DNA of 64,000 nucleotides from Hymenobacter terricola (GCF_017921975.2 NZ_JAGEMO020000004.1:186001-250000), one strand, 5' to 3'; numbered from the stretch's first letter, positions 45,401 to 53,837 are shown. Notes: generated by a model from the sequence alone, not told the origin. Program-made: numbers and translations.

Positions 45401-45637
45401 CTGCGCATCCGCACCGTGACCCTGGCTTACACCGTGCCTGCCGCCCTGGCCCAGCGCATTGGCTTGCAGGGTGCCCGCATCTTCGCCACGGGTGCCAACC
45501 TGTACACCTTCACCAAATACCAGGGCTACGACCCGGAAGTGAGCACCGCCGGCGACAACCTGCTGGCCCCGCGCTCCGACTTCGGCACCTACCCCATTGC
45601 CCGCTCTTACACGGCCGGCGTGAGCGTTTCCTTCTAA
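42482..45637 (+). CDS. SusC/RagA-family TonB-dependent outer membrane receptor
   Basis: 1051 residues with a signal peptide (MNSSFTRIWKVGLLVLSLLFP...WAQ). N-terminal carboxypeptidase-regulatory-like domain (about 30-105), then the SusC signature VVVVGYGTQQKKDLTGAI, plug domain (about 110-240, ending IYGSRGSNGVIIVTTK) and the 22-strand barrel to a final Phe (SVSF), a usual outer-membrane end. Imports glycan oligomers with the SusD lipoprotein encoded 19 bases downstream. First gene of the apparent operon. Confidence 0.96.
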   Translation: MNSSFTRIWKVGLLVLSLLFPFAPAWAQTKQTVSGTVADAKNQPLPGVTVLVKNTTNGTSTGADGTFTLTVTTDNPTLVLSYIGYKSQEVPVSGRSQINVSMEGDEQALKEVVVVGYGTQQKKDLTGAIATVSGQDVAKVPVSGLDQALQGQVAGLQISSSSGAPGGNTNILIRGVGSISGGNEPLFVIDGFPVSGAGVGNPLNTINPNDIESIDVLKDASATAIYGSRGSNGVIIVTTKHGKANQSHIQLDAYAGYQEIAKKIEMMNAQEFAQFTIDGRNNGYLDNTPTTPTFTPRITDPNSVRPTNYRIPTALLDPSSLGVGTDWQDAIFRKARIQSYQVSASGGSDNVRYAVSAGYFDQQGILLNTGLKRYSFRANVDAKATKRLSVGISLLPSYTSQDDLPFAGHYGSFGVIQAALAQPPNVPVYNADGSYGSTVPSPEAQSVSVQNAVKIANEYKNPSTQFRLLGNTYAEYAILPDLKFRTTFGADLNFFRSQIWTPSTLSTSAATGPALAVARRGESINWLNENTLSYQKVLGQHAINFVGGFTAQRETSDALAVTANNFPDDLVPNINGGTVVGGANQGGNSPAESYQDYTILSLLARANYVFHEKYLLTGTIRRDGSSRFGDNNKWGTFPSASVGWRVSDEAFMKSLRVVNDLKLRASYGLTGNNAIGNYRAIGQLGNNNYIVGDALTPGLGRSSFANPTLGWESMKQLDLGLDLAVLDSRLTFTADVYDKRNTNMLFNISVPGATGLTNAIVNLGEVQNKGLELALTTRNFVGDFKWTTNANITFNRNKVLAMSTDAEQIFASANGQTANSNVTMRGYPIGVFYGRRQLGIFQSDQEAVEYGAQPLARAGDVKWKDIDGNGKIDDNDREVIGNPMPKYFFGFNNTFAYKAFSLDILTNGSVGYDIYNGMFALNNSGVQNNTQYVYDNRWISPSQPGDGRFGRTIRGGRNNNAQYSSQYLFDGSYLRIRTVTLAYTVPAALAQRIGLQGARIFATGANLYTFTKYQGYDPEVSTAGDNLLAPRSDFGTYPIARSYTAGVSVSF

Positions 45638-45656
45638 ATCCCACCCGCAACTCGTC

Positions 45657-47099
45657 ATGAAAAAGACCCTTCTAAGCTGCGCGCTGCTGACCCTCGGGCT
45701 GAGCTCGTGCAAAGATTTTCTCACGGTGGTACCCCAAACCGAGCGGACCACGGCCAATTTCTACAACACGGCCGCCGACTTCAACACGGCCGTGGTGGGC
45801 ACCTACGCCACCTTCAAGCACGCCGGCCTGTACGGCAACGGCGCGGGCTCGCTCATCTGGCTGGGCGAGGTAGCCTCCGACAACACCGAATACGGCACGC
45901 CGCGCACCACCACGTCGGTGGCCGCTTATGAAATCGACGACCTCAACTACTCGCTGGCCAACACCTACTTCCGCGATGCCTGGCTGGGCCACTACCAGGG
46001 CATTGCGCGGGCCAACGCCATCCTCGACCACCTGCCGGCTGTCAGCTTCGACGCCGCCCTGAAAGGCCAGTACGAAGGCGAAGCCCGCTTCCTGCGGGCC
46101 ATGTTCTACTTCAACCTGGTGCGGCTGTTCGGGCCCGTGCAACTGCTCACCACCGAAATCAACGACCCGTACGGTACCGCCAGCATCGGCCGCTCGCCGG
46201 TAAACGAGGTGTACACCCTCATCGAGAGCGACCTGCAAGCCGCCGAAAACACGCTGCCGGCCACCATCACGGCCGCCAACCAGGGCCGGGCCTCGAAGTG
46301 GGCCGCCAAAGCGCTGCTCGGCAAAGTGTACCTCACCGAGCAGAAGTACGCGCTGGCCGGCGCCAAGCTCAAGGAGATTGTCGACGCCAACGTGAACAGC
46401 CTGATGCCGAACTACGCCGATGCGTTCCTGCTGACCACCTCCTTTGCCAACAACCGCGAAGTGATGCTGGCCGTGCAGTACAAAGGCGGTCAGATTGGGC
46501 AGGGCGGCAACTTCTACACGCAGTGGACGCCTTTTGCGGCCAACTCGCCGGATTTCGGGTTCACCAATGGCCCCGGCGATGGGGTGAACCGCCCCACCAC
46601 CAGCCTCATTGCCGCCTACCCCATCGGCGACGCCCGCAAAGCGGCTTCCATCGCCTTGTCGTACACCAACACCAGCGGCGTGGTAGTGGCCGAGCCCTAC
46701 CCCGTCAAGTTCCGCCAGACCGGCATCATCAAGGGCGAATCGGATGTGGATTACCCCGTGCTGCGCTACGCCGACGTGCTGCTGATGTACGCCGAATCCC
46801 TCAACGAGCAGGGCCAGACGACCGCCGCCGCCGCCCCCCTCAACCAAGTGCGCACCCGCGCCCGCCTCGCCAACACCACCGCCGCCACCCAGACCGACAT
46901 GCGCCTGGCCCTGGAGCAGGAGCGCCGCGTGGAGCTGGCCTTCGAAAGCCAACGCTGGTTCGACCTGGTGCGCACCAACCGCTTCGTACCGGTGATGACG
47001 GCCGTGGGCAAGCCCGCCCAGACGTTCAAGATGCTGTACCCCATTCCGCAGCGGGAAACGGATTTGAACAAAAACCTGACGCAGAATCCTGGTTACTAA
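45657..47099 (+). CDS. SusD/RagB-family glycan-binding lipoprotein
   Basis: 480 residues with a lipoprotein signal (CALLTLGLSSC, lipid-modified Cys18). The SusD plan of TPR-like helices is seen: DFLTVVPQTERTTANFYNTAADF, EARFLRAMFYFNLVRLFG, and C-terminal ERRVELAFESQRWFDLVRTNRF and YPIPQRETDLNKNLTQNPGY. Surface lid that binds the oligosaccharide for the SusC receptor encoded just before. Substrate cannot be predicted from the sequence. Confidence 0.96.
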   Translation: MKKTLLSCALLTLGLSSCKDFLTVVPQTERTTANFYNTAADFNTAVVGTYATFKHAGLYGNGAGSLIWLGEVASDNTEYGTPRTTTSVAAYEIDDLNYSLANTYFRDAWLGHYQGIARANAILDHLPAVSFDAALKGQYEGEARFLRAMFYFNLVRLFGPVQLLTTEINDPYGTASIGRSPVNEVYTLIESDLQAAENTLPATITAANQGRASKWAAKALLGKVYLTEQKYALAGAKLKEIVDANVNSLMPNYADAFLLTTSFANNREVMLAVQYKGGQIGQGGNFYTQWTPFAANSPDFGFTNGPGDGVNRPTTSLIAAYPIGDARKAASIALSYTNTSGVVVAEPYPVKFRQTGIIKGESDVDYPVLRYADVLLMYAESLNEQGQTTAAAAPLNQVRTRARLANTTAATQTDMRLALEQERRVELAFESQRWFDLVRTNRFVPVMTAVGKPAQTFKMLYPIPQRETDLNKNLTQNPGY

Positions 47100-47115
47100 C
47101 GAATCGGTCCAAACG

Positions 47116-47210
47116 GCAGTAGCACGAACTTCGTAGTTCGCGTCCCTGAACGACCTATTCTACAATCTTAACGGCGCGGGGACGCGAACTAGAAAGTTCG
47201 CGCTACTGCT
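47116..47210. repeat. palindromic repeat family C
   Basis: GCAGTAGCACGAACTTCGTA... (47116 on) is matched inverted by ...AGTTCGCGCTACTGCT (to 47210), about 31-nt arms with few mismatches. The outer unit CGCGAACTAGAAAGTTCGCG is itself a palindrome. Located between susD and the propeller gene. Confidence 0.88.
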
Positions 47211-47241
47211 GACCACCAAACTGGTAAACTCTCCGTTTCTG

Positions 47242-48585
47242 ATGATAAACAACCGCGTAAAAGGGCTCATTCTGGCGGGGCTGGCTTTGGCCGGCCCCGC
47301 GCTGGGGCAGCAGGCCAAAACGCAAGCCACAACGGCGGCCTTTCCCGCCTTCACTGGGGCCGCAACGGTGCCCGTGGTCAAGGTGAGTTCAGGTCGGGTG
47401 ATTCATCGCTTCTTCGACACCTCACCGATGAGCCCTTCCGGGCGCTACCTGGCCCTGTTTCGCTTCCCGGAGGAAACCCGTGCGCCCAAGCCGGGCGAAG
47501 TGGGCGAAGTCCTGCTGGTGGACCGGCAGACGGGCAAGGAGCGCGTGGTGGCTCAGTCCAGGGGCTGGGAAATGCAGCTCGGGGCCAACGTGCAGTGGGG
47601 TGCCACCGATGCAGACCTGTACTTCAACGACGTGGACACGACCACCTGGCAGGCCTTCGCCGTGCGCCTGAACCCAGGTACGGGCCAGGCGCGCCGGATG
47701 GGCGGCACCGTGTTCATGGCCTCAAACGACGGCAAGTACCTGGCCTCTTACAACCTGGTTTCGTCGCGCTACGCCCAGGTGGGCTACGGCGTGGTGCTGC
47801 CCGACGCGCAAACGCCGCACAACTTCGGCCCGGTGGCCACCGACGGCATCGACATCACCAACACCGCCACGGGCGTGCGCAAGCGCATCGTGACCATCCA
47901 TGACATTTACGAGAAAACAGTTCCCAGCCTGGCCATTCCCAACCCGAACGACTTCGAATACTACTGCTTCCAGGTGAAGTGGAATCCGCAGGGCACGCAC
48001 CTGCTCACCACCGTGCAGTGGGCGCCCAAGGGCGGCGGTCCGCGCGAACGGGCCGTGATTACGATGCGGCCCGACGGCTCGGACCTGCACACGGCCATCA
48101 CGCCGGCGCAGTGGGCCAAGGGCGGCCACCACGTCAACTGGACGCCCGACGGGACCCACCTCTCCATGAACCTGAACGTGGACGGGCAGCCGGGCCTGGA
48201 AATCATCACCGTCCGCTACGACGGCACCGACCTGAAAACCATATTTACGCCCGGCTCCGGCCATCCATCCCTCAACCCCGCCAGTGGCCCGCTCATGGTG
48301 ACGGATGCTTACCCCGGCGAGCTGGGCTACACCGAGGGCACGGTACCCATCCGGCTGATGAACGTGCAAACGGGCCGGGAGGAAGCCATCGCCAGGATTT
48401 ACGTGTCGAAGGCCGGGGGCGAGCTGCGCATCGACCCGCACCCGGCCTGGGACCGCACCGGCCGCTACGTCATTTTCAACGGCTTCGAGGGCAACACCCG
48501 CGGGGTTTACATGGCCGATTTGGCCGGCAAGCTCAAAGACGCTGAAAAGGACGCCAAAAAGAAAAAAGCCCTGACCAGCCAGTGA
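47242..48585 (+). CDS. secreted TolB-like beta-propeller protein, possible PL22 oligouronide lyase
   Basis: 447 residues with a signal peptide (MINNRVKGLILAGLALAGPALG). WD40/PD40-like blades repeat (MSPSGRYLALF, TPDGTHLSMNL, DRTGRYVIFNGF). His-rich motifs GGHHVNWTPDGTHL, GSGHPSLNP and IDPHPAWDRTGRY resemble the metal-binding histidines of PL22 oligogalacturonate lyases, which are seven-bladed propellers. In this kduD-linked locus a lyase for unsaturated oligouronides is plausible. A non-enzymatic propeller is the alternative. Lysine-rich C-terminal tail (KDAKKKKALTSQ). Confidence 0.65.
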   Translation: MINNRVKGLILAGLALAGPALGQQAKTQATTAAFPAFTGAATVPVVKVSSGRVIHRFFDTSPMSPSGRYLALFRFPEETRAPKPGEVGEVLLVDRQTGKERVVAQSRGWEMQLGANVQWGATDADLYFNDVDTTTWQAFAVRLNPGTGQARRMGGTVFMASNDGKYLASYNLVSSRYAQVGYGVVLPDAQTPHNFGPVATDGIDITNTATGVRKRIVTIHDIYEKTVPSLAIPNPNDFEYYCFQVKWNPQGTHLLTTVQWAPKGGGPRERAVITMRPDGSDLHTAITPAQWAKGGHHVNWTPDGTHLSMNLNVDGQPGLEIITVRYDGTDLKTIFTPGSGHPSLNPASGPLMVTDAYPGELGYTEGTVPIRLMNVQTGREEAIARIYVSKAGGELRIDPHPAWDRTGRYVIFNGFEGNTRGVYMADLAGKLKDAEKDAKKKKALTSQ

Positions 48586-48647
48586 CCAACGCACCAGCGA
48601 TACTGGGTTAACCTATTACCTGGCACGCTTCCAAAACCTATAATAAC

Positions 48648-48806
48648 CTGTCTGTCGTCCGCTTGTCGGGGCATCTTTACCGCACCAGCATATCGGTTGC
48701 TGCATCACATGAGGCCAGCCCTCATCGGCGGCGCACGTGAGTGGTGGGACATAAACCGCGCCGTCCACCAAGTGGTGGAGGTGCTTCGACAAGCGGACCT
48801 GGCAGG
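48648..48806. repeat. degenerate palindromic repeat, family B-like (copy 6)
   Basis: TCCGCTTGTCGGGGCATCT (48658-48676) pairs inverted with AGGTGCTTCGACAAGCGGA (48779-48797). The loop is longer (about 100 nt) than in other copies and contains no family-B loop sequence. It fills most of the gap between the propeller and GH genes. Confidence 0.55.
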
Positions 48807-48858
48807 CCGTTTTATCCGCGCGGTTCGCAATTAGCGGCTTCGTGAAAGCTTTCAATCC

Positions 48859-50373
48859 ATGAAAAACTCCTTGCTCCACCTGTGCTTGCTGATGGCCGCC
48901 GCGCAAAGCTGGGGCGTCACGAGTGCGTGGGCGCAAAAAATCGATGCCGGCCCCGACCGGGTGAAGCCGAACCTCGTGGTGACGCTGCCCCGCCTGGGCA
49001 CGGTGAAGCCGCGCGGCACCGCCGAAATCGAGGCTTCGAGCTGGCTGCTGGGCTGTGAGACGCTGGACCGCGACTTTGCCGATTACGACCAGTACAAAGC
49101 GTACCTCGCGCCGCTGGGCATCAAGCGCCTGCGGATGCAGGCCGGCTGGGACAAAACCGAAAAAACCAAGGGCCAGTACGATTTCGCCTGGCTCGACCAC
49201 ATCATCGACGACGCCACCAAGCGGGGACTGAAACCCTGGCTGCAAATCTCTTACGGCAACCACCTCTACCCCGGCGGCGGCGGGGCCAACCTGGGAGCCG
49301 GCGTGCCCACCTCGCCCGAGGCGCTGGCCGCCTGGGACCGGTGGGTGGAAGCCCTGGTGAAGCGCTACCAAGGCAAAGTGACCGACTGGGAAATCTGGAA
49401 CGAGCCCAACTTCGGCGACAACCTCGAAAACACGCCCGACAAGTGTGCGGCCCTAAATATTCGGACCATCGACATCATCAAGCGCGTGCAGCCCGAGGCG
49501 AAGGTTTCGGGCCTGGCCCTGGGCCACATCGACCTGGAATATGCCAACACTTTCTTCAAAATATTGGCGACGAAAGGCAAGCTGAAACTGTTCGACAACA
49601 TCACCTACCACGACTACACCTACAACCCCGATTCGCACTATCCCAAGGTGCTGGCGCTGCGCGAAATCCTGCACAAATACGCGCCCAACATGCCCCTGCG
49701 GCAGGGCGAAAACGGCGCGCCCTCGGGCAGCGGCGCGGGGCGCGGGGCCTTGTCGGAGTACGAGTGGAGCGAGCTGACCCAGGCCAAGTGGGACAGCCGC
49801 CGCATGCTCGGCGACCTGGGCCACGACATCGAAACGAGCGTGTTCAGCATCGTCGAAATGGCCTACACCAGCGGGCCCATTCACCGGCTCAACCTCAAAG
49901 GGCTGCTCCAATCGGACTCCACCAAGCAGGTGGTTCGCCCCAAGCTGGCCTACTACGCGGTGCAGAACATCACCGCCATTTTCGACCGCTCGCTCCAGCG
50001 CATCCCGCAGGTGCGGAGCACGCACAACCCAGCCGCGGTGCCTGCAAACCCCGACGAGGTGGCCTACACCAAAGGCACCGACCGCAGCCTGGCCGTGTAC
50101 GGCTACCGCCACGCCACCACCAAAAAGCAGGCCTACACCATCTGGGCCGATGACGACATTCCGGCCGACGCCTACCAGCCCCGCACCCTGACTTTCACCT
50201 TCGCCAACGGCAATTTCGACCAGCCCGTGTACGTCGACCTCATCAGCGGCCGGGTGTATGAGATTCCGGCCGCGCAGTGGAAGAAAGTGGGCAGCACGTA
50301 CTCGTTTACCAACATTCCGGTGTACGACTCGCCGATTTTGATTGCGGATAAAAGCCTGGTTAAGATGCAGTAG
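48859..50373 (+). CDS. secreted clan GH-A glycoside hydrolase (GH39-like)
   Basis: 504 residues with a signal peptide (MKNSLLHLCLLMAAAQSWG). A TIM barrel carries the acid/base Glu182 in WEIWNEPN and the candidate nucleophile Glu284 in RQGENGAPSG, 102 residues apart as expected for clan GH-A, followed by a C-terminal beta-sandwich (about 380-500). Pattern is closest to GH39-type beta-xylosidases and iduronidases. In a uronate locus, cleavage of a uronyl or xylosyl linkage is plausible but unproven. Confidence 0.8.
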   Translation: MKNSLLHLCLLMAAAQSWGVTSAWAQKIDAGPDRVKPNLVVTLPRLGTVKPRGTAEIEASSWLLGCETLDRDFADYDQYKAYLAPLGIKRLRMQAGWDKTEKTKGQYDFAWLDHIIDDATKRGLKPWLQISYGNHLYPGGGGANLGAGVPTSPEALAAWDRWVEALVKRYQGKVTDWEIWNEPNFGDNLENTPDKCAALNIRTIDIIKRVQPEAKVSGLALGHIDLEYANTFFKILATKGKLKLFDNITYHDYTYNPDSHYPKVLALREILHKYAPNMPLRQGENGAPSGSGAGRGALSEYEWSELTQAKWDSRRMLGDLGHDIETSVFSIVEMAYTSGPIHRLNLKGLLQSDSTKQVVRPKLAYYAVQNITAIFDRSLQRIPQVRSTHNPAAVPANPDEVAYTKGTDRSLAVYGYRHATTKKQAYTIWADDDIPADAYQPRTLTFTFANGNFDQPVYVDLISGRVYEIPAAQWKKVGSTYSFTNIPVYDSPILIADKSLVKMQ

Positions 50374-50389
50374 TACGCCCTCCCCGTTC

Positions 50390-50486
50390 ACCTCACCCCC
50401 TGCCCCCCTCTCCTGCGGAGAGGGGGAACCGGTTCGGCGCTTGCGTCTGGCTCCCCTCTCCACGGGAGAGGGGCCGGGGGTGAGGT
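50390..50486. repeat. palindromic repeat family A, copy 3
   Basis: ACCTCACCCCCTGCCCCCC... inverted at the right as ...GGGGCCGGGGGTGAGGT, with the inner hairpin CTCCCCTCTCCACGGGAGAG shared with copy 1. The core is shorter (GGAACCGGTTCGGCGCTTGC). Located between the GH and symporter genes. Confidence 0.9.
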
Positions 50487-50531
50487 CCCCCCGCCAGCAC
50501 ATCACCCCTTTCCCAAACTCCCACCCCGCTT

Positions 50532-52244
50532 ATGCAAACGCTCCAAACCCTAGACTACTGGGCCATTGCCATCTACATGGCCCTGATGGCCGGTATCGGC
50601 CTGTTTCTGGGCAAGTTCGTGCAGAACATCGGCGACTATTTCAAGGGTGGCAACGCCATTCCGTGGGTGTCGGGGGCCATCAGCAACTTCATGACGAAGT
50701 TCAGCACGTTCATGTTCGTGGCCTACGCGGGCATTGCCTACAAGGATGGTTTTGTGGCGCTTACGCTGATTTGGAGCACGGTGATTCCGGCGCTGGTGGG
50801 CGTGGCCATCTTTGCCAAGCGCTGGCGGCGAGCGGGCATTCTCACGCCGATGGAGCTGCTGGAGCGGCGCTTCAGCCCGGCGGTGCGGCAGGTATTTGCC
50901 TGGGGCGGCGTGGGCTTCAAGGTGCTGGATAACATGGTGCGCCTCTACGCCCTGGGCCTGTTTGTGAAAACGGCGGCGGGGCTGAGCCTGGAGCAGGCCA
51001 TTCTGGGCTGCGGCATCATCGTGGCGCTCTACACCATTGCCGGCGGCCTGTGGGCGGTGGTGGTGACGGACGTGGTGCAATTCATCATCCTGATGGTGGC
51101 CACGCTCATCCTGGTGCCGCTTACCATCAAGGCCGCCGGGGGCATGACCCACCTGATGCAGACCATTCCGCACCACTTCGACCCCTTCAACGGCCCCAAG
51201 GGCATGCCCTTCTACCTCGGCGTGTACTACTTGATGATACTCGTGAAATACAGCGGCAACTGGACCTTCATCCAGCGCTTCTACAGCGTGCGCGACGAGA
51301 AAGCCAGCCAGAAACAGGGGCTGCTGACGGCGGCGTTTTTCTTCCTGTTCCCGGTCATCTTTCTCTTTCCCTCGATTGCCGCCCGCGCCATTCTGCCCAA
51401 CCTCGAAAACCCCGAAATGGCCTACGTCAGCGTGTGCCTCAAGCTGCTGCCGCCGGGCATCATGGGCTTGATGGTAGCGGCCATGTTCGCGGCCACCATG
51501 TCGGTGCTCAGCGGCGAGTACAACGTGACGGCCGGCGTGCTCACCCGCGACATCTACGAGCGGGTGTTCAACGCCCAGGCCAGCGGCCGGCAGCTGCTGT
51601 GGGTGGGCCGCCTCATGACCCTGGCCCTGGGCGGCATCGTGACGGTGGGCGCCCTGTTCGTGGGCGGTTTCGGCGGCGCTTTCGAGGCTAATAAGCTCTT
51701 CACCGGCCTCTTCGCCATCCCGATGACGCTGCCGCTCATCCTGGGCGTGGTGCTGAAACGGCCCCGGCCCTGGGGCGCGCTGGCCACGCTGGTGGTGGGC
51801 ATGGCCATCGGGCTGGTGCTCAATGCTACCCCGTCGGTATCGTGGGAGTTGGCCACATTTATTGAAATCGTGGCCTGCGTGGCGGTGTTCCTGATTTCGG
51901 GCCTGGTGCCTTCGCCCGATGCGGCGTACCGCGAACGGGTGGCCACCTTTTTCCGCCGCCTGGCCACGCCGCTCACCGAAGCCGAAAAGCCCGTGGAAGA
52001 CCCCGTGTTCATGCGCTCGATGTCGCGGCTCTATGCCGTGGCGTTGGCCGTCACGGGCGGATTATTCATCGTGATGAGCGGGCCTTCCCTGGGCCAGACC
52101 AGCGGCAAGTTCGCCTGCGGGGCGGGCGTGGTCTGCCTCTTTTTTTCTGCCCTGCTCTGGTACTGGACGCGGGCCGTGCCGCCGGCCTCCCTCGTCACTA
52201 CCGCCAAAACCCTTTCCAAAGACTACGCTAATCAGCCTGTATGA
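50532..52244 (+). CDS. sodium:solute symporter (SSS family)
   Basis: 570 residues and about 14 transmembrane helices in the LeuT-like SSS arrangement: IAIYMALMAGIGLFLG, KGGNAIPWVSGAISNFMTKF, LYTIAGGLWAVVVTDVVQF (SSS signature) and FAATMSVLSGEYNVTAGVL (sodium site Ser residues). Imports a sugar or sugar acid across the inner membrane. Its stop codon overlaps the start of the SDR gene (ATGA), so transport and metabolism are translationally coupled. Uronate import fits the locus. Confidence 0.93.
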   Translation: MQTLQTLDYWAIAIYMALMAGIGLFLGKFVQNIGDYFKGGNAIPWVSGAISNFMTKFSTFMFVAYAGIAYKDGFVALTLIWSTVIPALVGVAIFAKRWRRAGILTPMELLERRFSPAVRQVFAWGGVGFKVLDNMVRLYALGLFVKTAAGLSLEQAILGCGIIVALYTIAGGLWAVVVTDVVQFIILMVATLILVPLTIKAAGGMTHLMQTIPHHFDPFNGPKGMPFYLGVYYLMILVKYSGNWTFIQRFYSVRDEKASQKQGLLTAAFFFLFPVIFLFPSIAARAILPNLENPEMAYVSVCLKLLPPGIMGLMVAAMFAATMSVLSGEYNVTAGVLTRDIYERVFNAQASGRQLLWVGRLMTLALGGIVTVGALFVGGFGGAFEANKLFTGLFAIPMTLPLILGVVLKRPRPWGALATLVVGMAIGLVLNATPSVSWELATFIEIVACVAVFLISGLVPSPDAAYRERVATFFRRLATPLTEAEKPVEDPVFMRSMSRLYAVALAVTGGLFIVMSGPSLGQTSGKFACGAGVVCLFFSALLWYWTRAVPPASLVTTAKTLSKDYANQPV

Positions 52245-52936
52245 ATCCCCTCGAAAACAACGTTATTTTCATCACCGGCGCATCGTCGGGCATCGGCAAG
52301 GCCACGGCGCGCCAGCTGCTGGAATCCGGGGCCAAGGTCTTCGATTTCAGCCGCACCAACCGGCTGGCCGATGAGCTGCCCGGCGTTACCTCCTACCTCG
52401 GCGACGTGGGCAGCGAGGCCGACGTGCAGGCCGCTTTCCAGCTGTGCCAGGACACCTATGGCCCCGTCGATGTGCTCATCAACAACGCCGGCCTCGGCCT
52501 GCCCACCCCCGACCTCGCCGAAACCGACCTCGAAACCTACGAGCGCATGATGAACACCAACGTGCGCGGCGTTTTCCTCTGCAACCGCGAGGCCCTGCGC
52601 CAGATGAAGCCCCGCCAAAAGGGCCACATCGTATCGGTGATTTCGATGGCCGGACAGCGCACCAACCCCGGCGCCCCGCTCTACTGCGCCTCCAAGTTTG
52701 GGGCCCGCGGCCTTAGCAGCGGCCTGGCCGACCAGGTGCTGAAGCTCGGCATCAAAGTAACCGACGTGAACCCCGGCCCCACCGACAGCAACTACTGGGG
52801 CGACCGGCCGGTGGCCCGCGAAAAATTCCTGCAACCCGACGACGTGGCCCGCGTCATCGCCTTCGTGCTGAGCCAGCCGGAGTTCGTGGTGATTCGGGAA
52901 ATCAATTTTGACAACATGAAATTCTTAGCCGGCTAA
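52241..52936 (+). CDS. short-chain dehydrogenase/reductase coupled to the symporter
   Basis: 231 residues, classical SDR: TGASSGIG at 12-19, NNAG, catalytic Ser/Tyr in VISMAGQ and YCASK. An acidic Asp-Phe-Ser-Arg at the second strand end (KVFDFSRTNR) suggests NAD(P) mixed use. It starts inside the symporter stop codon and is followed after 2 bases by the RraA-family gene, a tight three-gene block, so its substrate is probably the imported sugar acid or its product. Confidence 0.9.
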   Translation: MNPLENNVIFITGASSGIGKATARQLLESGAKVFDFSRTNRLADELPGVTSYLGDVGSEADVQAAFQLCQDTYGPVDVLINNAGLGLPTPDLAETDLETYERMMNTNVRGVFLCNREALRQMKPRQKGHIVSVISMAGQRTNPGAPLYCASKFGARGLSSGLADQVLKLGIKVTDVNPGPTDSNYWGDRPVAREKFLQPDDVARVIAFVLSQPEFVVIREINFDNMKFLAG

Positions 52937-52938
52937 TT

Positions 52939-53673
52939 ATGAGCACTCAAGTCCTCACCCCAGCCCACCCCAACGGCACCGCGCCCGCCGCCGTGCTGCC
53001 CGCGCCCACGGCCCTCTTCCCCATTCCGGTGGCCGAGATGCGGGAGCGTTACCTCGCGCTCTATACTGGCGCGGTAAACGACGTGCTGCGCTTCAACTAC
53101 AACATGCACGCTACCAGCCTGCCGCCGGAGTTTGCGCCCCTGCGCGAAACCATGAAAATAGCCGGCCTGGCCTTCACCGTGAAAGGCGGCCCCGACATCA
53201 CCACCGAAGGCGAATTCGAGATGCGTGCTCAGATGCTGGAAGACCTGCACCCCGATTCGGTGGTGGTGTGGGACTGCACCGGCGACACCGTGACTTCGCA
53301 GTGGGGCGAGGTGATGTCGCTGGCCGCCCTCAAGCTCAAGTGCCGGGGCGCGGTGGTCAACGGCATCCGCGACACCTCGGCCATTCTGGAATTGGGCTTT
53401 CCGGTTTTCCATAAGTACAAGGCCAACACCGGCATGCTGGGCCGCTTCCGCATGTACCACTACCAGAAACCCATCCTGATGGGCGAGGTGAAAGTGCAGC
53501 CCGGCGACTGGATTTTCGGCGACATCGACGGCGTGATTTCCATCCCCCAAAACATCGCCTACGACGTGCTCATCGCGGCCGAGAAAATCCTGCAAAAGGA
53601 GGAAGATATCCGCAAAATGGTGGAAAGCGGCATGAAGCCGACGGACGTGGTGAAAAACGGCGGGTATTTCTAG
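52939..53673 (+). CDS. RraA-family protein, possible class II pyruvate aldolase
   Basis: 244 residues with intact RraA/HMG-aldolase motifs: VVVWDCTGDTVTSQWGEVMSLAA (metal region), VVNGIRDTSAI with the catalytic Arg-Asp, PVFHKYKAN, and VQPGDWIFGDIDGVISIP. Members cleave 4-hydroxy-2-oxo acids to pyruvate and an aldehyde or acid, using a divalent metal; RNase E-inhibitor RraA lacks this activity. Length and the N-terminal extension exceed RraA of E. coli. Placed directly after the SDR gene, it is the best candidate for cleavage of the keto-deoxy sugar acid. Confidence 0.85.
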   Translation: MSTQVLTPAHPNGTAPAAVLPAPTALFPIPVAEMRERYLALYTGAVNDVLRFNYNMHATSLPPEFAPLRETMKIAGLAFTVKGGPDITTEGEFEMRAQMLEDLHPDSVVVWDCTGDTVTSQWGEVMSLAALKLKCRGAVVNGIRDTSAILELGFPVFHKYKANTGMLGRFRMYHYQKPILMGEVKVQPGDWIFGDIDGVISIPQNIAYDVLIAAEKILQKEEDIRKMVESGMKPTDVVKNGGYF

Positions 53674-53682
53674 GGCTTTAGA

Positions 53683-53789
53683 ACGTCATGCAGAGCGGAG
53701 CGAAGCATCTCGCGTGTGGTAGTAATCCAATCGCGAGGAAAAGAATTAGTGATGGCACGCGAGATGCTTCGCTGCGCTCTGCATGACGT
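53683..53789. repeat. palindromic repeat family B, copy 3
   Basis: ACGTCATGCAGAGCGGAGCG... inverted as ...CGCTGCGCTCTGCATGACGT, with GTAGTAATCCAATCGCGAGG near the centre. Located between the RraA and heparinase-like genes. Confidence 0.93.
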
Positions 53790-53837
53790 TTGACAAGCAG
53801 GGAAAATGATAAAAACCAACCCAACAACTCCCACCCA

